A stretch of 64,000 nt of DNA from Gemmatimonadota bacterium (GCA_016712265.1 JADJRJ010000031.1:992001-1056000), one strand, 5' to 3'; shown: positions 42,929-52,193, counted from the first letter of the stretch. Notes: generated from the letters alone by a model not told the origin. A program made the numbers and translations.

Positions 42929-45273
42929 CGTCGGTCTCCCTGGTCGCGTCGCTGGCGCGACGCGGGCTGGTCGTGGTCTCGCTGCGAATGGTTGGACTCG
43001 CGGGAGGATCGTGGGTCGCGTGGTGACGCGCCGGTCCCGCTACTTCCCGATGGGGTGGACGCGGCCCGGACACTGTCGCGCTCGGCGCCTGCCGCACTCG
43101 CCAGGGACTGGCTGCTGTCCGCCGCGGCCCGGACGACGAGCCGCTCGCCCTCGAGTCCGGCGCGCTCCAGCGCCTGCTGCAGCTCACGGGTATGCGCGCG
43201 CAAGTGGTCCGCGGCGTTCGCATCGGCCACGTCGAGGGTCGCCCCCACGCTGCGGCCGCGAAGGTCCACGCGAATGCGGTCCTCGCCGCCTTCCGGGTGG
43301 TCGAGGCGCAACATCACGGACGACACCGGCCGCTCGCCCGCATCGTCCTGCAGGCGCAACGCGCGGGCGATGCGTTCCGCCGCGTCCGTCCGCTCGATGG
43401 CCTCTGGTCCGTCCGCGCGGTCGGGGCGCAACACGCCCTCACGTTCCGGGGTCAGCGCCCCCCACGCATCGCCGTCCGGGGTAAACGACGGCAACAGGTC
43501 CGCGAACATCTCTTCCGTCGGTTCCATTCCGGCCCGGACGTCCTGCTCTGGCCGAGCGGTCTCACCAGTCGAGGGCGGACTCCACAAGCGCGCAGCGACT
43601 GCCTGCTCGGCGCTCGCGACCACCTCGCGGGGGGAAACCACCGGGGCGAGGGGTGCCTCGCGAACGATCCGCTCAACCGAAGTGGGCCCTTCGGGTGCTT
43701 GGCGCACCGCGCGCGCGGCGCGTCCGGTTCGCGAACTGTCACCGGAGACAGCACCAGGTGTTGCGACGGCGGCCACCTGAGCCGTTGCCGCTACCTGGGC
43801 AACCGTCGCCACGGGGGCCACCTGCGCGACAGCCGGCGCTGCCGGACGGCCCTCCAGGACACCAAACGGTCCGCCCAGCTCAATGTTGGCAGGCCCGCGA
43901 CGAGAACCACTGCGTCCACCAGGACCTGCCGGCACAAGCTCCGCCGCAGGCAGGATACTGACCCGGCCCTCGTCAGGCACGCGGGGACGCGTGATCGGCC
44001 ACGGCTGCTCCTCGTGCGGTGTCGCGGGAAGAATGTGCATCAGGCCGTCCGGGGCACTCCCCCGAGGCGGTCGCGTCGGAAGGATCGAGACGTCGCCCGA
44101 GTCCACGGGGAGGATCTGCATCAGCCCGTCCTCCTGGCGAGACCGCGGCGATCGCACCGGGAGGATCGACACCGCGTCTGCACCAATGGGGAGGATATGC
44201 ATCATCCCGCCGGGCTCAGGCGCGCGGCGCGTCCGCACCGGGAGGATGCTGACCTCCCCACTGTCGACCGGTTGGATGGACATGCGTCCGTCCGACGGAC
44301 GCGGTTGCCCCCGCTCGAACAGGCGGCCCACTGGATCGTCGGTTGGTGCCGCGTCGGTGGACGGCAACGACCGAGCGGGGGGCTCGACCTGTGGCACGGG
44401 CCGGGCCATGCGCGCGCCCTCCCCGACCCGCAGCTCAATATGGCCAGGGTCACGTGGGCCGAGGGTGCGGAGCCCCTCCTCGCGCGCAATGACGGCGAAA
44501 CGCTCGAAAGCGGTGCGGTCGGTCCAGCCCCCATCGATGGCGACATCCGCGGCGAGGCCGTGCGTGTGTCGCGACGACCGCGTCCATGTCACCACCGGAC
44601 CGGGGGCCGTACGGCCTTGCGCGTACAGCGCATCCTGTCGTTCCTGCGTCCGACCAGTCTCGATCACCTCGACGGTGTAGCCGTACTCCTGCTCCATGCG
44701 GGTGATGACCCGTTCGAGTCGCCCCCGGAACTCCGGCACGAGGACGTCGCGAGATTCGTTCCGCGCGGCCAGCGGCGCGGAGATCGGGGTGACAACGGGG
44801 AGGGCTGGGACCGCGACCGGCGTGATGACGATCGCCGGCGTCCAACTCTCGCGTTCCAGCTCAAGGCGGGTGGCGCCTTCGCTGCGATGAGCGCGTCGTC
44901 CGGCGACCACGCCGGGCTCCACGACGCCTGAACCAGGCGTCGTCTCGTCGTACACCGGCCCGCCCGATCCCTCTGCGGGGAGGCCGCCGGTGCTGTCGCC
45001 GCTGGTGCGTCCGGGCGTCTCCTCGACCTCAGGCGAGGGGACTTCGCCCGCACGCGCGTCGGCGAGGGTGCCGCGGCGTGCGTCTGCAGGCCGAGGCGCC
45101 TCGCCTGCCCCCGCCGCGCGCTGGCGCAGACGCGGTGCCGACGGCTCGCCTAACGCGACGGCGAGCGCGTCGCGAAATGCGACGGCTTCCGTGGCCGTCA
45201 GGGGGGCAGCCGACGGTGCCGGCGGCGTCGTGAGCGGCAGGAGGGCGGGAGCAACCGGGATCGGCAGTGTCAT
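42925..45273 (-). CDS. fliK: hook-length protein FliK with internal peptidase-M15 domain
   Basis: 782 residues, about twice normal. The C-terminal hook domain (about 645-720, VMLRLDHPEGGEDRIRVDLRG and GLEGERLVVRA) and place between the motE-like gene and flgD identify FliK. Unexpectedly, residues about 185-282 match peptidase M15 (L-Ala-D-Glu/D-Ala-D-Ala type): GRTQERQDALYAQGRT, SRHTHGLAADV with zinc ligands H236 and D243 in the exact SxHxxGxAxD pattern, and DPGHIE with H278. Residues about 331-445 hold four to five imperfect repeats of about 27 residues around ILP (SILPVR; MHILP). Pro/Ala/Arg-rich linkers fill the rest. Cell-wall cutting during rod or hook export is inference. Confidence 0.85.
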   Translation of the reverse strand: MTLPIPVAPALLPLTTPPAPSAAPLTATEAVAFRDALAVALGEPSAPRLRQRAAGAGEAPRPADARRGTLADARAGEVPSPEVEETPGRTSGDSTGGLPAEGSGGPVYDETTPGSGVVEPGVVAGRRAHRSEGATRLELERESWTPAIVITPVAVPALPVVTPISAPLAARNESRDVLVPEFRGRLERVITRMEQEYGYTVEVIETGRTQERQDALYAQGRTAPGPVVTWTRSSRHTHGLAADVAIDGGWTDRTAFERFAVIAREEGLRTLGPRDPGHIELRVGEGARMARPVPQVEPPARSLPSTDAAPTDDPVGRLFERGQPRPSDGRMSIQPVDSGEVSILPVRTRRAPEPGGMMHILPIGADAVSILPVRSPRSRQEDGLMQILPVDSGDVSILPTRPPRGSAPDGLMHILPATPHEEQPWPITRPRVPDEGRVSILPAAELVPAGPGGRSGSRRGPANIELGGPFGVLEGRPAAPAVAQVAPVATVAQVAATAQVAAVATPGAVSGDSSRTGRAARAVRQAPEGPTSVERIVREAPLAPVVSPREVVASAEQAVAARLWSPPSTGETARPEQDVRAGMEPTEEMFADLLPSFTPDGDAWGALTPEREGVLRPDRADGPEAIERTDAAERIARALRLQDDAGERPVSSVMLRLDHPEGGEDRIRVDLRGRSVGATLDVADANAADHLRAHTRELQQALERAGLEGERLVVRAAADSSQSLASAAGAERDSVRAASTPSGSSGTGASPRDPRSSRESNHSQRDHDQPASRQRRDQGDRR

Positions 45274-45926
45274 TCGTGACCTCCCTTGAGGGCCAGCTTG
45301 CTGATGGCTGCAGCGCGGGCCGCGGGCAGGAACTGGAGGATGCCGGCCGCCTGCTTGTCGCTGAGCGCGCGGAGGATGTCATGGACCTCGGGATCGCTGA
45401 GCTGCTCAAGGACGCGCGCGGCATCCTTGGCCGGCATGGCACCGAAGATCTTTCCCATCTTGTCCGAACCGGGGGCCGGCGTGGTGACGCGGGGGGCGGG
45501 CACCGGTAACGTCGGCTTGCCGCGCGGCGTCGTCCCACCATTCGATTCCACCGTGGCCACTGCGCGTTGTCGGCCCCGCGCCGGGGCGGGGGCGTGGTCC
45601 GGTGGCGCTGGTGCGTGTTTGTCAGCGCCTGCTTTCGACGGGGTGGCCGGCGGTGCGCCGGGACCTGGCCCATGGTCGCCAGCGGTGGCGACCGCCGCTG
45701 GTCCGTGGGCTGTGTCGGGTGCCGCGTGGCTCGAGTCCGTTGCTGCCGCATGTGTGCTGTCGGCGCCGCCCGCGGGACGCATCCCGTGTTCGATGGAGTC
45801 GGCAACCACCTTCGCGCGCTTGGCATCATACGCCGCGAACGCCTTCTTGGCCTTCATCACGGCCATGGCGGACCCACCGCCAGCACCGAGCAGCAGGCCA
45901 AGGATGGCAAACAGGGCAAGCTTCAT
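45270..45926 (-). CDS. MotE-like flagellar protein (MgtE N-terminal-like fold)
   Basis: 218 residues. One N-terminal membrane helix or signal anchor (about 1-22), a long Ala/Pro/His/Asp-rich linker (about 50-150), and a C-terminal helical domain (about 155-205: KMGKIFGAMPAKDAARVLEQLSDPEVHDILRALSD) resembling the MgtE_N domain of MotE, a chaperone for the stator/MotC in Sinorhizobium, and of YlxF beside fliK in Firmicutes. Its place between fliJ and fliK agrees. Exact role here unknown. Confidence 0.7.
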   Translation of the reverse strand: MKLALFAILGLLLGAGGGSAMAVMKAKKAFAAYDAKRAKVVADSIEHGMRPAGGADSTHAAATDSSHAAPDTAHGPAAVATAGDHGPGPGAPPATPSKAGADKHAPAPPDHAPAPARGRQRAVATVESNGGTTPRGKPTLPVPAPRVTTPAPGSDKMGKIFGAMPAKDAARVLEQLSDPEVHDILRALSDKQAAGILQFLPAARAAAISKLALKGGHE

Positions 45927-46390
45927 GGGGGTCCCCCGGTCGGATTATCGTTAGGTGTCCGTCGCGCAAAGCGCCCAAGCGCCACGGCGTCCATCTGGTC
46001 CCGCTCCTTTTGCTGCTCCACCGAGCGGTGTTCGTCCTCGCGCCGGTCGCGCAGGCGGTCCAGCACGCGGCGGTCCCGCACGGCGTCGTTCAGCACGGCG
46101 CCCTGGGTGGTGACCACGGCCTCTGCCGCAGAGACCGCGTGCGTCGCCTCGGCGACACGTTCCGCGATCTGCGAGACGGTGTAGCCCAGGCTCACGAGCT
46201 CACCCACCGAGGGGGCGTCGTGCGAGCGAGCGGCAAGGCTCGCGGTGCTTTCCGCCTGCAGGTCGCGCAGTGCGTCCCGGTGTTCGGTGGCGCGCAGGGC
46301 CTCGCCCTGCGCGGCCGCGAGTTGCCGCGCGAGCTCCTGCTCACGCTTGGCCCGCAGGTCCAGGAGGCGCTGCAAGGGGAACTTGAACAT
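45923..46390 (-). CDS. fliJ: export chaperone/coupling protein FliJ
   Basis: 155 residues, almost all in two long heptad-type helices. The start KFPLQRLLDLRAKREQELARQLAAAQ is the FliJ signature. FliJ links the FliI ATPase ring with FlhA. The ATG shares one base with the fliI stop (TGATG). Confidence 0.9.
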   Translation of the reverse strand: MFKFPLQRLLDLRAKREQELARQLAAAQGEALRATEHRDALRDLQAESTASLAARSHDAPSVGELVSLGYTVSQIAERVAEATHAVSAAEAVVTTQGAVLNDAVRDRRVLDRLRDRREDEHRSVEQQKERDQMDAVALGRFARRTPNDNPTGGPP

Positions 46391-47709
46391 CAGGCGGCCG
46401 TCGCGGGACGTGGGTACATGTTCAGCAGGGTGTGACGCGTCTCGGCAAAGCCCGAGACCTCATCGGGCCGTTGCTGGAGGAAGGCGAGCGATCGCTCGCG
46501 TCCCCGGATTGCTGCGTCTACCATCGGGTCGCTTCCCTTCTGGTAGGCACCCACGAGGATGAGGTCCTCCTTCTCCCGGTACGCTGCCTCCTGTCGCAAC
46601 AACTGGGAGGCCGCGTGGCGCTGCACCTCATCGATCACCTGATCGCGTACGCGACTCTTGCTCTCCAGCACGTCGATGGCGGGAAAGTGCCCGGCACTCG
46701 CAAGCCGCCGCGTCAGGACCAGGTGACCATCCAGGATCGAGCGCGCGGCGTCCGCGACCGGCTCATTGAAGTCATCGCCGTCGACCAACACCGTGTAGAT
46801 GCCGGTGATCCCGCCATGGGCGGCGTTGCCCGCACGTTCCAGGAGCCGCGGCAGGTGTGCAAAGACCGACGGCGGATAGCCTTTCGTGGTTGGCGGCTCA
46901 CCCACGGCGAGGCCAATCTCACGCCAGGCCATCGCGACGCGCGTGACCGAATCGACCATGAGCAACACCTGCTTGCCCTGGTCGCGGAAGTACTCGGCGA
47001 TCGATGTGGCCACCAGGGCACCGCGGGCGCGGACGAGGGCCGCCTGGTCACCGGTCGCCACCACGAGCACGGACCGTGCGAGCCCCTCGGGGCCTAACGC
47101 ATGGTCAATGAAGTCCCGGACTTCGCGACCACGCTCGCCAAGCAACGCAATCACGTTCACGTCGGCCGTCGCCTGCCGGGCAATCATCCCGAGCAAGGTG
47201 CTCTTGCCCACGCCCGATCCGGAGAAGATGCCGACGCGTTGTCCGCGGCCCATGGTGAGCAGGCCGTCGATCGCGCGCACCGAGGTGGCCAGCGGCGTCT
47301 GGATGGTCTGTCGCTCCAGCGGGTGGGGTGGTTCGCCGGCGAGCGGCACCCGCTCGCGAGTGGTGAGTTTCCCCTTGCCGTCAATCGGGTGGCCGAGCCC
47401 ATTCAGCACACGCCCGAGCATGTCCGGGCCGACATCCACGCCGAATGAGCGCCCCAACGCGACGACGCTGCTCCCCGGGTGCAGTCCGGAAAGGTCGCCT
47501 AACGGCATGAGCAACACCCCACGCTCGTGGAACCCGACCACTTCGGCCAGGACGGAGTCTTCCGAGCTGAGCGAGTTGATGCGGCACAGTTCACCGACCC
47601 CGACGTCGAGTCCCACGGCCTCGATGACGAGCCCCACGACTCGTGTCACGCGGCCGTACCGCGCCAGGCGAGGCTCGCTCGCGATGCGGGCGATCAGTTC
47701 GTCACGCAT
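46390..47709 (-). CDS. fliI: flagellar export ATPase FliI
   Basis: 439 residues. Walker A GSGVGKSTLLGMIARQ (about residue 165), then IALLGERGREVRDFID and LLMVDSVTRVAMAWREIGLAVGEPPTTKGYPPSVFAHLPRLLERAG read in order are the FliI/type-III ATPase signatures. It energises unfolding and export at the gate with FliH and FliJ. Overlaps fliH by eight bases. Confidence 0.96.
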   Translation of the reverse strand: MRDELIARIASEPRLARYGRVTRVVGLVIEAVGLDVGVGELCRINSLSSEDSVLAEVVGFHERGVLLMPLGDLSGLHPGSSVVALGRSFGVDVGPDMLGRVLNGLGHPIDGKGKLTTRERVPLAGEPPHPLERQTIQTPLATSVRAIDGLLTMGRGQRVGIFSGSGVGKSTLLGMIARQATADVNVIALLGERGREVRDFIDHALGPEGLARSVLVVATGDQAALVRARGALVATSIAEYFRDQGKQVLLMVDSVTRVAMAWREIGLAVGEPPTTKGYPPSVFAHLPRLLERAGNAAHGGITGIYTVLVDGDDFNEPVADAARSILDGHLVLTRRLASAGHFPAIDVLESKSRVRDQVIDEVQRHAASQLLRQEAAYREKEDLILVGAYQKGSDPMVDAAIRGRERSLAFLQQRPDEVSGFAETRHTLLNMYPRPATAA

Positions 47710-48343
47710 CGGTGGCCGTCAGCCTCCGATACAGGCGTTCGAGCCCGGTGTCGATGCGACCGTCAATGATGCGGTCACGTCCTTCGATCAAGCATCCCCC
47801 GCGCGCTACGCGCGGGTCGGCGACCCACTGCACCTGGGACCGGTCGCCATTCAGCGACGCGCGCGAGGCTCCGGCCTCGTCAGGCAATGACTCCAGCACG
47901 TGGAGGTCGTCGGGGTGCATGCGCACAACGACCGGCTGGTCGACTGGAATCTCCACGAGGGCGCGGGTGGCGAGGGTCGCGACCAGCGACGCATCCCCTT
48001 CGATCTCGCGCATGAGCACCTGCCGAGCGACCGCCACCGCGATGGCGCACACATTCTCCCGCGCGTTGCCGACCCAGGCCTCGGCTTCGCCCTGCAGGCG
48101 GAGCAAGGCATCGTCCATGGCGCTCAACGCCGCCCGCATGCGCGCCGCTTCGGCCTGCACGCCGGCGAGCTGGCCATCCTGGTAGCCCCGCGCGTAGGCC
48201 TGTTGTTCGACCTCCTCGATGTCGACCACCGGCGCGCGGTCCTCCGGGCCAGTGGCGAGGTGCACGGACCCGCCGCCCCCAGCGAGATCCTCGAGGGCCC
48301 AGTGCACCGGGACGGCCGCAGGCCTTGCCCTAGAGGACGACAT
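47702..48343 (-). CDS. fliH: ATPase regulator FliH
   Basis: 213 residues from the ATG at 48343, which overlaps the fliG end by 14 bases; a GTG at 48358 is possible. The middle is helical with a GxxxG-like stretch (ARGYQDGQLAGVQ), and the C-terminal domain (about 110-205) has VARQVLMREIEGDASLV and WVADPRVARGGCLIEG typical of FliH. It tethers FliI to the C-ring. Confidence 0.88.
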   Translation of the reverse strand: MSSSRARPAAVPVHWALEDLAGGGGSVHLATGPEDRAPVVDIEEVEQQAYARGYQDGQLAGVQAEAARMRAALSAMDDALLRLQGEAEAWVGNARENVCAIAVAVARQVLMREIEGDASLVATLATRALVEIPVDQPVVVRMHPDDLHVLESLPDEAGASRASLNGDRSQVQWVADPRVARGGCLIEGRDRIIDGRIDTGLERLYRRLTATDA

Positions 48344-49379
48344 CGTCGTCGCCTCCACCGATCACGATCTCGCCGGCTTCCTCCAACCGGCGCACCATGG
48401 CGACAATGTTGGCTTGGGCGCCCTCGACGTCCTTCATGCGCACCGGGCCCATCATCTCCATCTCGTCGTTCAGTGCCTGCACGGCGCGTTGCGACATGGC
48501 ACCGGTGATCTTGTCGCGGAGGTCCGGGCTCGCCGCCTTGAGCGCGAGGGCGAGTTCCTTCGAGTCGACGTCGCGGAGCAGTCGCTGCAAGGCGCGGCTG
48601 TCGAGCCCGGTGAGGTCCTCGAAGACGAACATGAGGTTCTTGATCTCGTCGCACAGCGGCTGGTCGATCGCTGCCACGCCATCCAGGAGGACCTTTTCCA
48701 GCGAGGCCGCGACGTAGTTGAGCACCGACGCCACCGCAGCGGGCCCGCCGGATGCGCTCATCCCCTGCGAGGCGGTGAGGTCCGCGTCCGCGCTGAGGGT
48801 GCGCTCGATGAGCATGATCAGCTCGGGCGACACCTTTTCCATGCGCGCCATGCGAAACACCACCTCAGACCCGATGCTCGTGTCGATTTCCTTGAGGATG
48901 GCGGCCGTGTGCTGGGGGTCGAGGTGCGCGAGGATGACCGCGATCGTCTGCGGGTGCTCGCCGGCCAGCATCGTGCCGAGTTGCTGGGGATCGGCGTTAC
49001 GGAGCCGGTGCAGCCCAATGGTGTTCTGCAGCTGGCCCTGGATGCGCTCAAGGACCTGGCCGGCCTTCCGTGAGCCGAACGCCTTCTCCAGGATCTCACG
49101 GGCGGCGTCGATGCCGCCTTGGGCCAGGGAGTCGGCCACACTGATGCGGGTCAGCCACTCTTCGAGGACCGAATCCACCACCTCGGGGGAGATCTGCTCC
49201 ACGCGCGCGATCTCGAACGACAGCGCGTCGACTTCGTCGGGCAGCAGCTTCTGCGTGACCTTGGCGGCCATGTCCGTGCCTAACGCGAGGCACAGGATGG
49301 CGGCCTTCTGCCGGCCGCTCATGGCGCCGGGGTCGACGAGGTCGATGCCGTTGGAGCGGGGGGCGAGCGCGGTGCTCAT
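48330..49379 (-). CDS. fliG: flagellar motor switch protein FliG
   Basis: 349 residues. N-terminal domain (GRQKAAILCLALGTDMAAKV), the middle EHPQTIAVILAHLDPQ motif, and the C-terminal torque helix region with charged residues (LMFVFEDLTGLDSRALQRLLRDVDSKELALALKAA) and a conserved end. It transmits torque from MotA to the C-ring. It starts one base after fliF. Confidence 0.95.
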   Translation of the reverse strand: MSTALAPRSNGIDLVDPGAMSGRQKAAILCLALGTDMAAKVTQKLLPDEVDALSFEIARVEQISPEVVDSVLEEWLTRISVADSLAQGGIDAAREILEKAFGSRKAGQVLERIQGQLQNTIGLHRLRNADPQQLGTMLAGEHPQTIAVILAHLDPQHTAAILKEIDTSIGSEVVFRMARMEKVSPELIMLIERTLSADADLTASQGMSASGGPAAVASVLNYVAASLEKVLLDGVAAIDQPLCDEIKNLMFVFEDLTGLDSRALQRLLRDVDSKELALALKAASPDLRDKITGAMSQRAVQALNDEMEMMGPVRMKDVEGAQANIVAMVRRLEEAGEIVIGGGDDDVVL

Positions 49380-49380
49380 C

Positions 49381-50979
49381 TCACTCCTTCATCCAGGCAC
49401 GGATCATCTTCGTCGCGATCTCGGGCTGCTGGTCCACGGTCGCCATCACGCGGTTCTTGGTCTCCTGGTTCGCCTGCAGCGCCGCGAGCTCGGGGGTCAT
49501 CTGGACGTGTCGGGAGTCGTCCCCGACATCCGGGGTGCCGCTGCGGAGCTGGCCAGCGTCAAACCGGTTGGCAGGCGGCAGGTAGGAGGCTTCGTCGCGC
49601 AGCGTCATCGCGGGCGGGAGAGTGCCCCCGCCACCGGCCGCCGCGAGGGCCGGAGTGACAGCCGCTCGCCCCACCGGGGCCTTGATCGCCTTGAGGGCGA
49701 GGAACCCGATGACGAACGCCATCACCAGGGCGGCCGCATTCACGATCAGTCCCTGGTTGGACTGCACCGATTGCAACACGGTGGGGCCTTCGTCGACCGG
49801 CTCTAGCGTGATGACCGGCCGCGGGAACTGGACGGCGACGATGCTCACGATATCGCCACGCGCCGAGTCGAACCCGACGGCGGTGCGCACGAGCGTGTCG
49901 AGGCGTGCCAGTTCGACGGGGTCGCGCGGCTCGAACCGCGCGCTGTCACCCTGGCCGATGAGCCGCTCGTTCACGAGGACCGACACCGCCAGTCGCTTGA
50001 TGGTGCCCACCGACTGGGCAAACGATTCCGTGCTGGTGCTGTTGTCGTACTTGATCGCCTGCTGGCTCGCAGCGGCACCGCCCTGGGCGCCCGGGACGAT
50101 CTCGGACTTCTGCTCGGAGGCCGCGACCTGGCGGCTGGGATCGACCGTTGAGGTGGTCCGCTCCAGTCGGTCAAAGTTCATGGAGGCGGTGACTTCCACG
50201 CGCGCGTTCTCGATGCCCACCACCTGCGTCACCAGGTCCGCCGCCTTGCGCTGGATTTGTTGCTCCAGCTCGCGCTGGATCTCGTGTTGACGCGACGTCA
50301 GCCCGATCGGCGTCTCGTCCGCCGGGCGCGTCAGCAACCGGCCGCTCGCGTCCAGCACGCTCACATGTTCCGCGTCGAGTCCCATCCCCACGCTGGAGGC
50401 CACCAGGTGGGCGACGCCGCGGACCACGTCCGGTCCCGGCTCTTCGTTACCCCGGAGGGTGAGCGTTACCGAGGCGGTCGACTTGGTGTCCGCCCGACGA
50501 AAGGTCGACGTCTCCTGAATGGCGAGGTGAACCTTCGCGTCCGCGACACCACGCATCTGGCCGATGGTGCGCTCCAGCTCGCCCTCGAGGCCACGGCGGT
50601 AATTGATACGCTGCGTGAAGTCGGTCATCGTGTACGCGGGGTCGTCGAAGATCTCGAGTCCCCGTCGCCCCCCGCTCCCCGACGTCGGCACGCCGTCCTT
50701 GGCCAGCGCCACCCGCGCGCGGGGCAGGTCGGTCGCGGCCACGAGGACATCCGCGCCACCGCGCCCAAGCTCCCACGGAATCGCTTCCTGCGTGAGGCGC
50801 TGCGTCACCGGGTCCACCGTCTCCAGCGGGGCGCCACTCACGATCGGCACCATCGTGGGTTTGGAGGCCCACCGCGAGACGCCAAAGATGAGGCCGATGG
50901 CGAGCAGGCCGACACCAATGGTGGCGGCCCGGCGCGCGCCACCGACACGCGCAAAGAGGGGATCGAGGCTTTCCAGCAT
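49381..50979 (-). CDS. fliF: MS-ring protein FliF
   Basis: 532 residues. Two membrane helices (about 21-38 and 415-437, GLIVNAAALVMAFVIGFLALKA) flank periplasmic ring-building domains (PMVPIVSGAPLE..., LEGELERTIGQMRGVADAKVHLAI, VTQVVGIENARVEV). The C-terminus (VMATVDQQPEIATKMIRAWMKE) is the FliG-binding motif. It is the base on which the motor assembles. Confidence 0.95.
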   Translation of the reverse strand: MLESLDPLFARVGGARRAATIGVGLLAIGLIFGVSRWASKPTMVPIVSGAPLETVDPVTQRLTQEAIPWELGRGGADVLVAATDLPRARVALAKDGVPTSGSGGRRGLEIFDDPAYTMTDFTQRINYRRGLEGELERTIGQMRGVADAKVHLAIQETSTFRRADTKSTASVTLTLRGNEEPGPDVVRGVAHLVASSVGMGLDAEHVSVLDASGRLLTRPADETPIGLTSRQHEIQRELEQQIQRKAADLVTQVVGIENARVEVTASMNFDRLERTTSTVDPSRQVAASEQKSEIVPGAQGGAAASQQAIKYDNSTSTESFAQSVGTIKRLAVSVLVNERLIGQGDSARFEPRDPVELARLDTLVRTAVGFDSARGDIVSIVAVQFPRPVITLEPVDEGPTVLQSVQSNQGLIVNAAALVMAFVIGFLALKAIKAPVGRAAVTPALAAAGGGGTLPPAMTLRDEASYLPPANRFDAGQLRSGTPDVGDDSRHVQMTPELAALQANQETKNRVMATVDQQPEIATKMIRAWMKE

Positions 50980-50992
50980 CCGTCAGTGACTC

Positions 50993-51334
50993 CTACCCCT
51001 GCATGTTGACCAACGTCCGATACGCATCGAGCACCTTGTTGCGGAGCTCGACCATCAGGTCCAGCGCGATGCGCGCCTCGGCGGCCGCCGACGTGACGCG
51101 ATGCAGCTCAACGTGTTCCCCGCGGAGCAGCGCGTCGCGAAGGGCACCGGCCTGGTCCTGCGCGTCGGAGACCTGGTTGATGAACCCGGTCATCGTCTCG
51201 CCAAAACTCCCGGCGCCCTCGGTCGGGGCACCCTTGCCGATGTCGACGGTGTAACGCTTGGCGCCGTCCTGCTCGAGGCCGGCCGTCGACAGTCCACCGA
51301 GGCTCGCACGCGCGGCGCCAATCGGGTCGCTCAT
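50993..51334 (-). CDS. fliE: MS-ring/rod junction protein FliE
   Basis: 113 residues. The C-terminal half has the FliE pattern: VSDAQDQAGALRDALLRGEHVELHRVTSAAAEARIALDLMVELRNKVLDAYRTLVNMQ. It joins the FliF ring to the FlgB rod and opens the export channel. Starts one base after the unknown 108-residue gene. Confidence 0.93.
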   Translation of the reverse strand: MSDPIGAARASLGGLSTAGLEQDGAKRYTVDIGKGAPTEGAGSFGETMTGFINQVSDAQDQAGALRDALLRGEHVELHRVTSAAAEARIALDLMVELRNKVLDAYRTLVNMQG

Positions 51335-51335
51335 C

Positions 51336-51662
51336 CTAGGCCTTCACGTCCAGCCGCACGCCACGCGGCGTGGGCGTGGGAGCCGGGGTCTGTCCGGACA
51401 ACACGCGTCCGTAGGTTAACGGTCCCATCGCACCGAGCCGGGCGAAATAGGCCCGTTCGTCGGGAGTGAGGACCGTCCACAGGTCAGGATCCGTGCCCGG
51501 TGGGGCGGCGGCCGCACCACCAGCGGCGGACGTGGCAGGAGCCGCCGGGGCGCGGGGTGTCGCCGGGGCTGGTACCGGGGACCGCGCGGGCTCCGGGCGT
51601 ACACCCGGGGCCTGGCGCGGTGTTGCCGGTGTATAGAGACTGCGAATGCCGTTGATGCTCAT
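51336..51662 (-). CDS. unknown flagellar-operon protein with LTPDERAYF motif
   Basis: 108 residues. The start (MSINGIRSLYTP) is followed by a Pro/Ala/Arg-rich stretch (about 13-52), then a compact segment DLWTVLTPDERAYFARLGAMGPLTYG (about 60-85) and a short Pro/Thr tail. No signal peptide or membrane segment. It lies between flgC and fliE, ten bases after one and one base before the other, so it must be made with the rod base. The low-complexity start would suit an unfolded export substrate or a chaperone. Not a family I can name. Confidence 0.7.
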   Translation of the reverse strand: MSINGIRSLYTPATPRQAPGVRPEPARSPVPAPATPRAPAAPATSAAGGAAAAPPGTDPDLWTVLTPDERAYFARLGAMGPLTYGRVLSGQTPAPTPTPRGVRLDVKA

Positions 51663-51671
51663 GGACTGGGG

Positions 51672-52193
51672 CTAGAGGTCCAGGGCGCGGCGCAACATCT
51701 GGCGCGCGGCCTGGAAGACCGTGGCGTTGGCCTCGTAGAGGCGGCGGGCATCCATCAGGTCGATCACTTCGTCGGTCACGCGTACGTTAGGCATCCGGAC
51801 GTACCCCTCGGGGTTGGCGTCGGGATGTCCCGGGTTGTAGACCAGCGGCCCCTCCGAGGGATCCTCCTCGATGGCTACGACCTCCACGCCGCCGAGTGCG
51901 TCCGTTGGAGAGGGCCCGACGGATCCCTCGGGCCGCGTCGGATCCGCGGTGAGGGGTGGAAAGGCCGGCAAGCCGTCGCGCGTCCCTTCCTCAAGCCGCA
52001 CGACGCGTCGTCGATAGGGACCACCGCCTTCGGTGCGCGTGGTCTCGGCGTTCGCGATGTTCGTCGCGGCCACTTCCATCCGCGTGCGATACGCCGTGAG
52101 CCCGCTCTTGGCGATATCCAGCGGCCGGAACAGGTTGGGCCGCGAGGGCGGCTCAGTATTTCCGGGCAGGGGCAGCATCGGGGGAATCGTCAT
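51672..52193 (-). CDS. flgC: proximal rod protein FlgC
   Basis: 173 residues. N-terminal rod motif (LDIAKSGLTAYRTRMEVAATNIANAETTRTEGGGPYRRR) and C-terminal part (GYVRMPNVRVTDEVIDLMDARRLYEANATVFQAARQMLRRAL) are typical FlgC. It is a little longer than usual because of a Pro-rich loop in the middle. The ATG overlaps the flgB stop. Confidence 0.94.
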   Translation of the reverse strand: MTIPPMLPLPGNTEPPSRPNLFRPLDIAKSGLTAYRTRMEVAATNIANAETTRTEGGGPYRRRVVRLEEGTRDGLPAFPPLTADPTRPEGSVGPSPTDALGGVEVVAIEEDPSEGPLVYNPGHPDANPEGYVRMPNVRVTDEVIDLMDARRLYEANATVFQAARQMLRRALDL

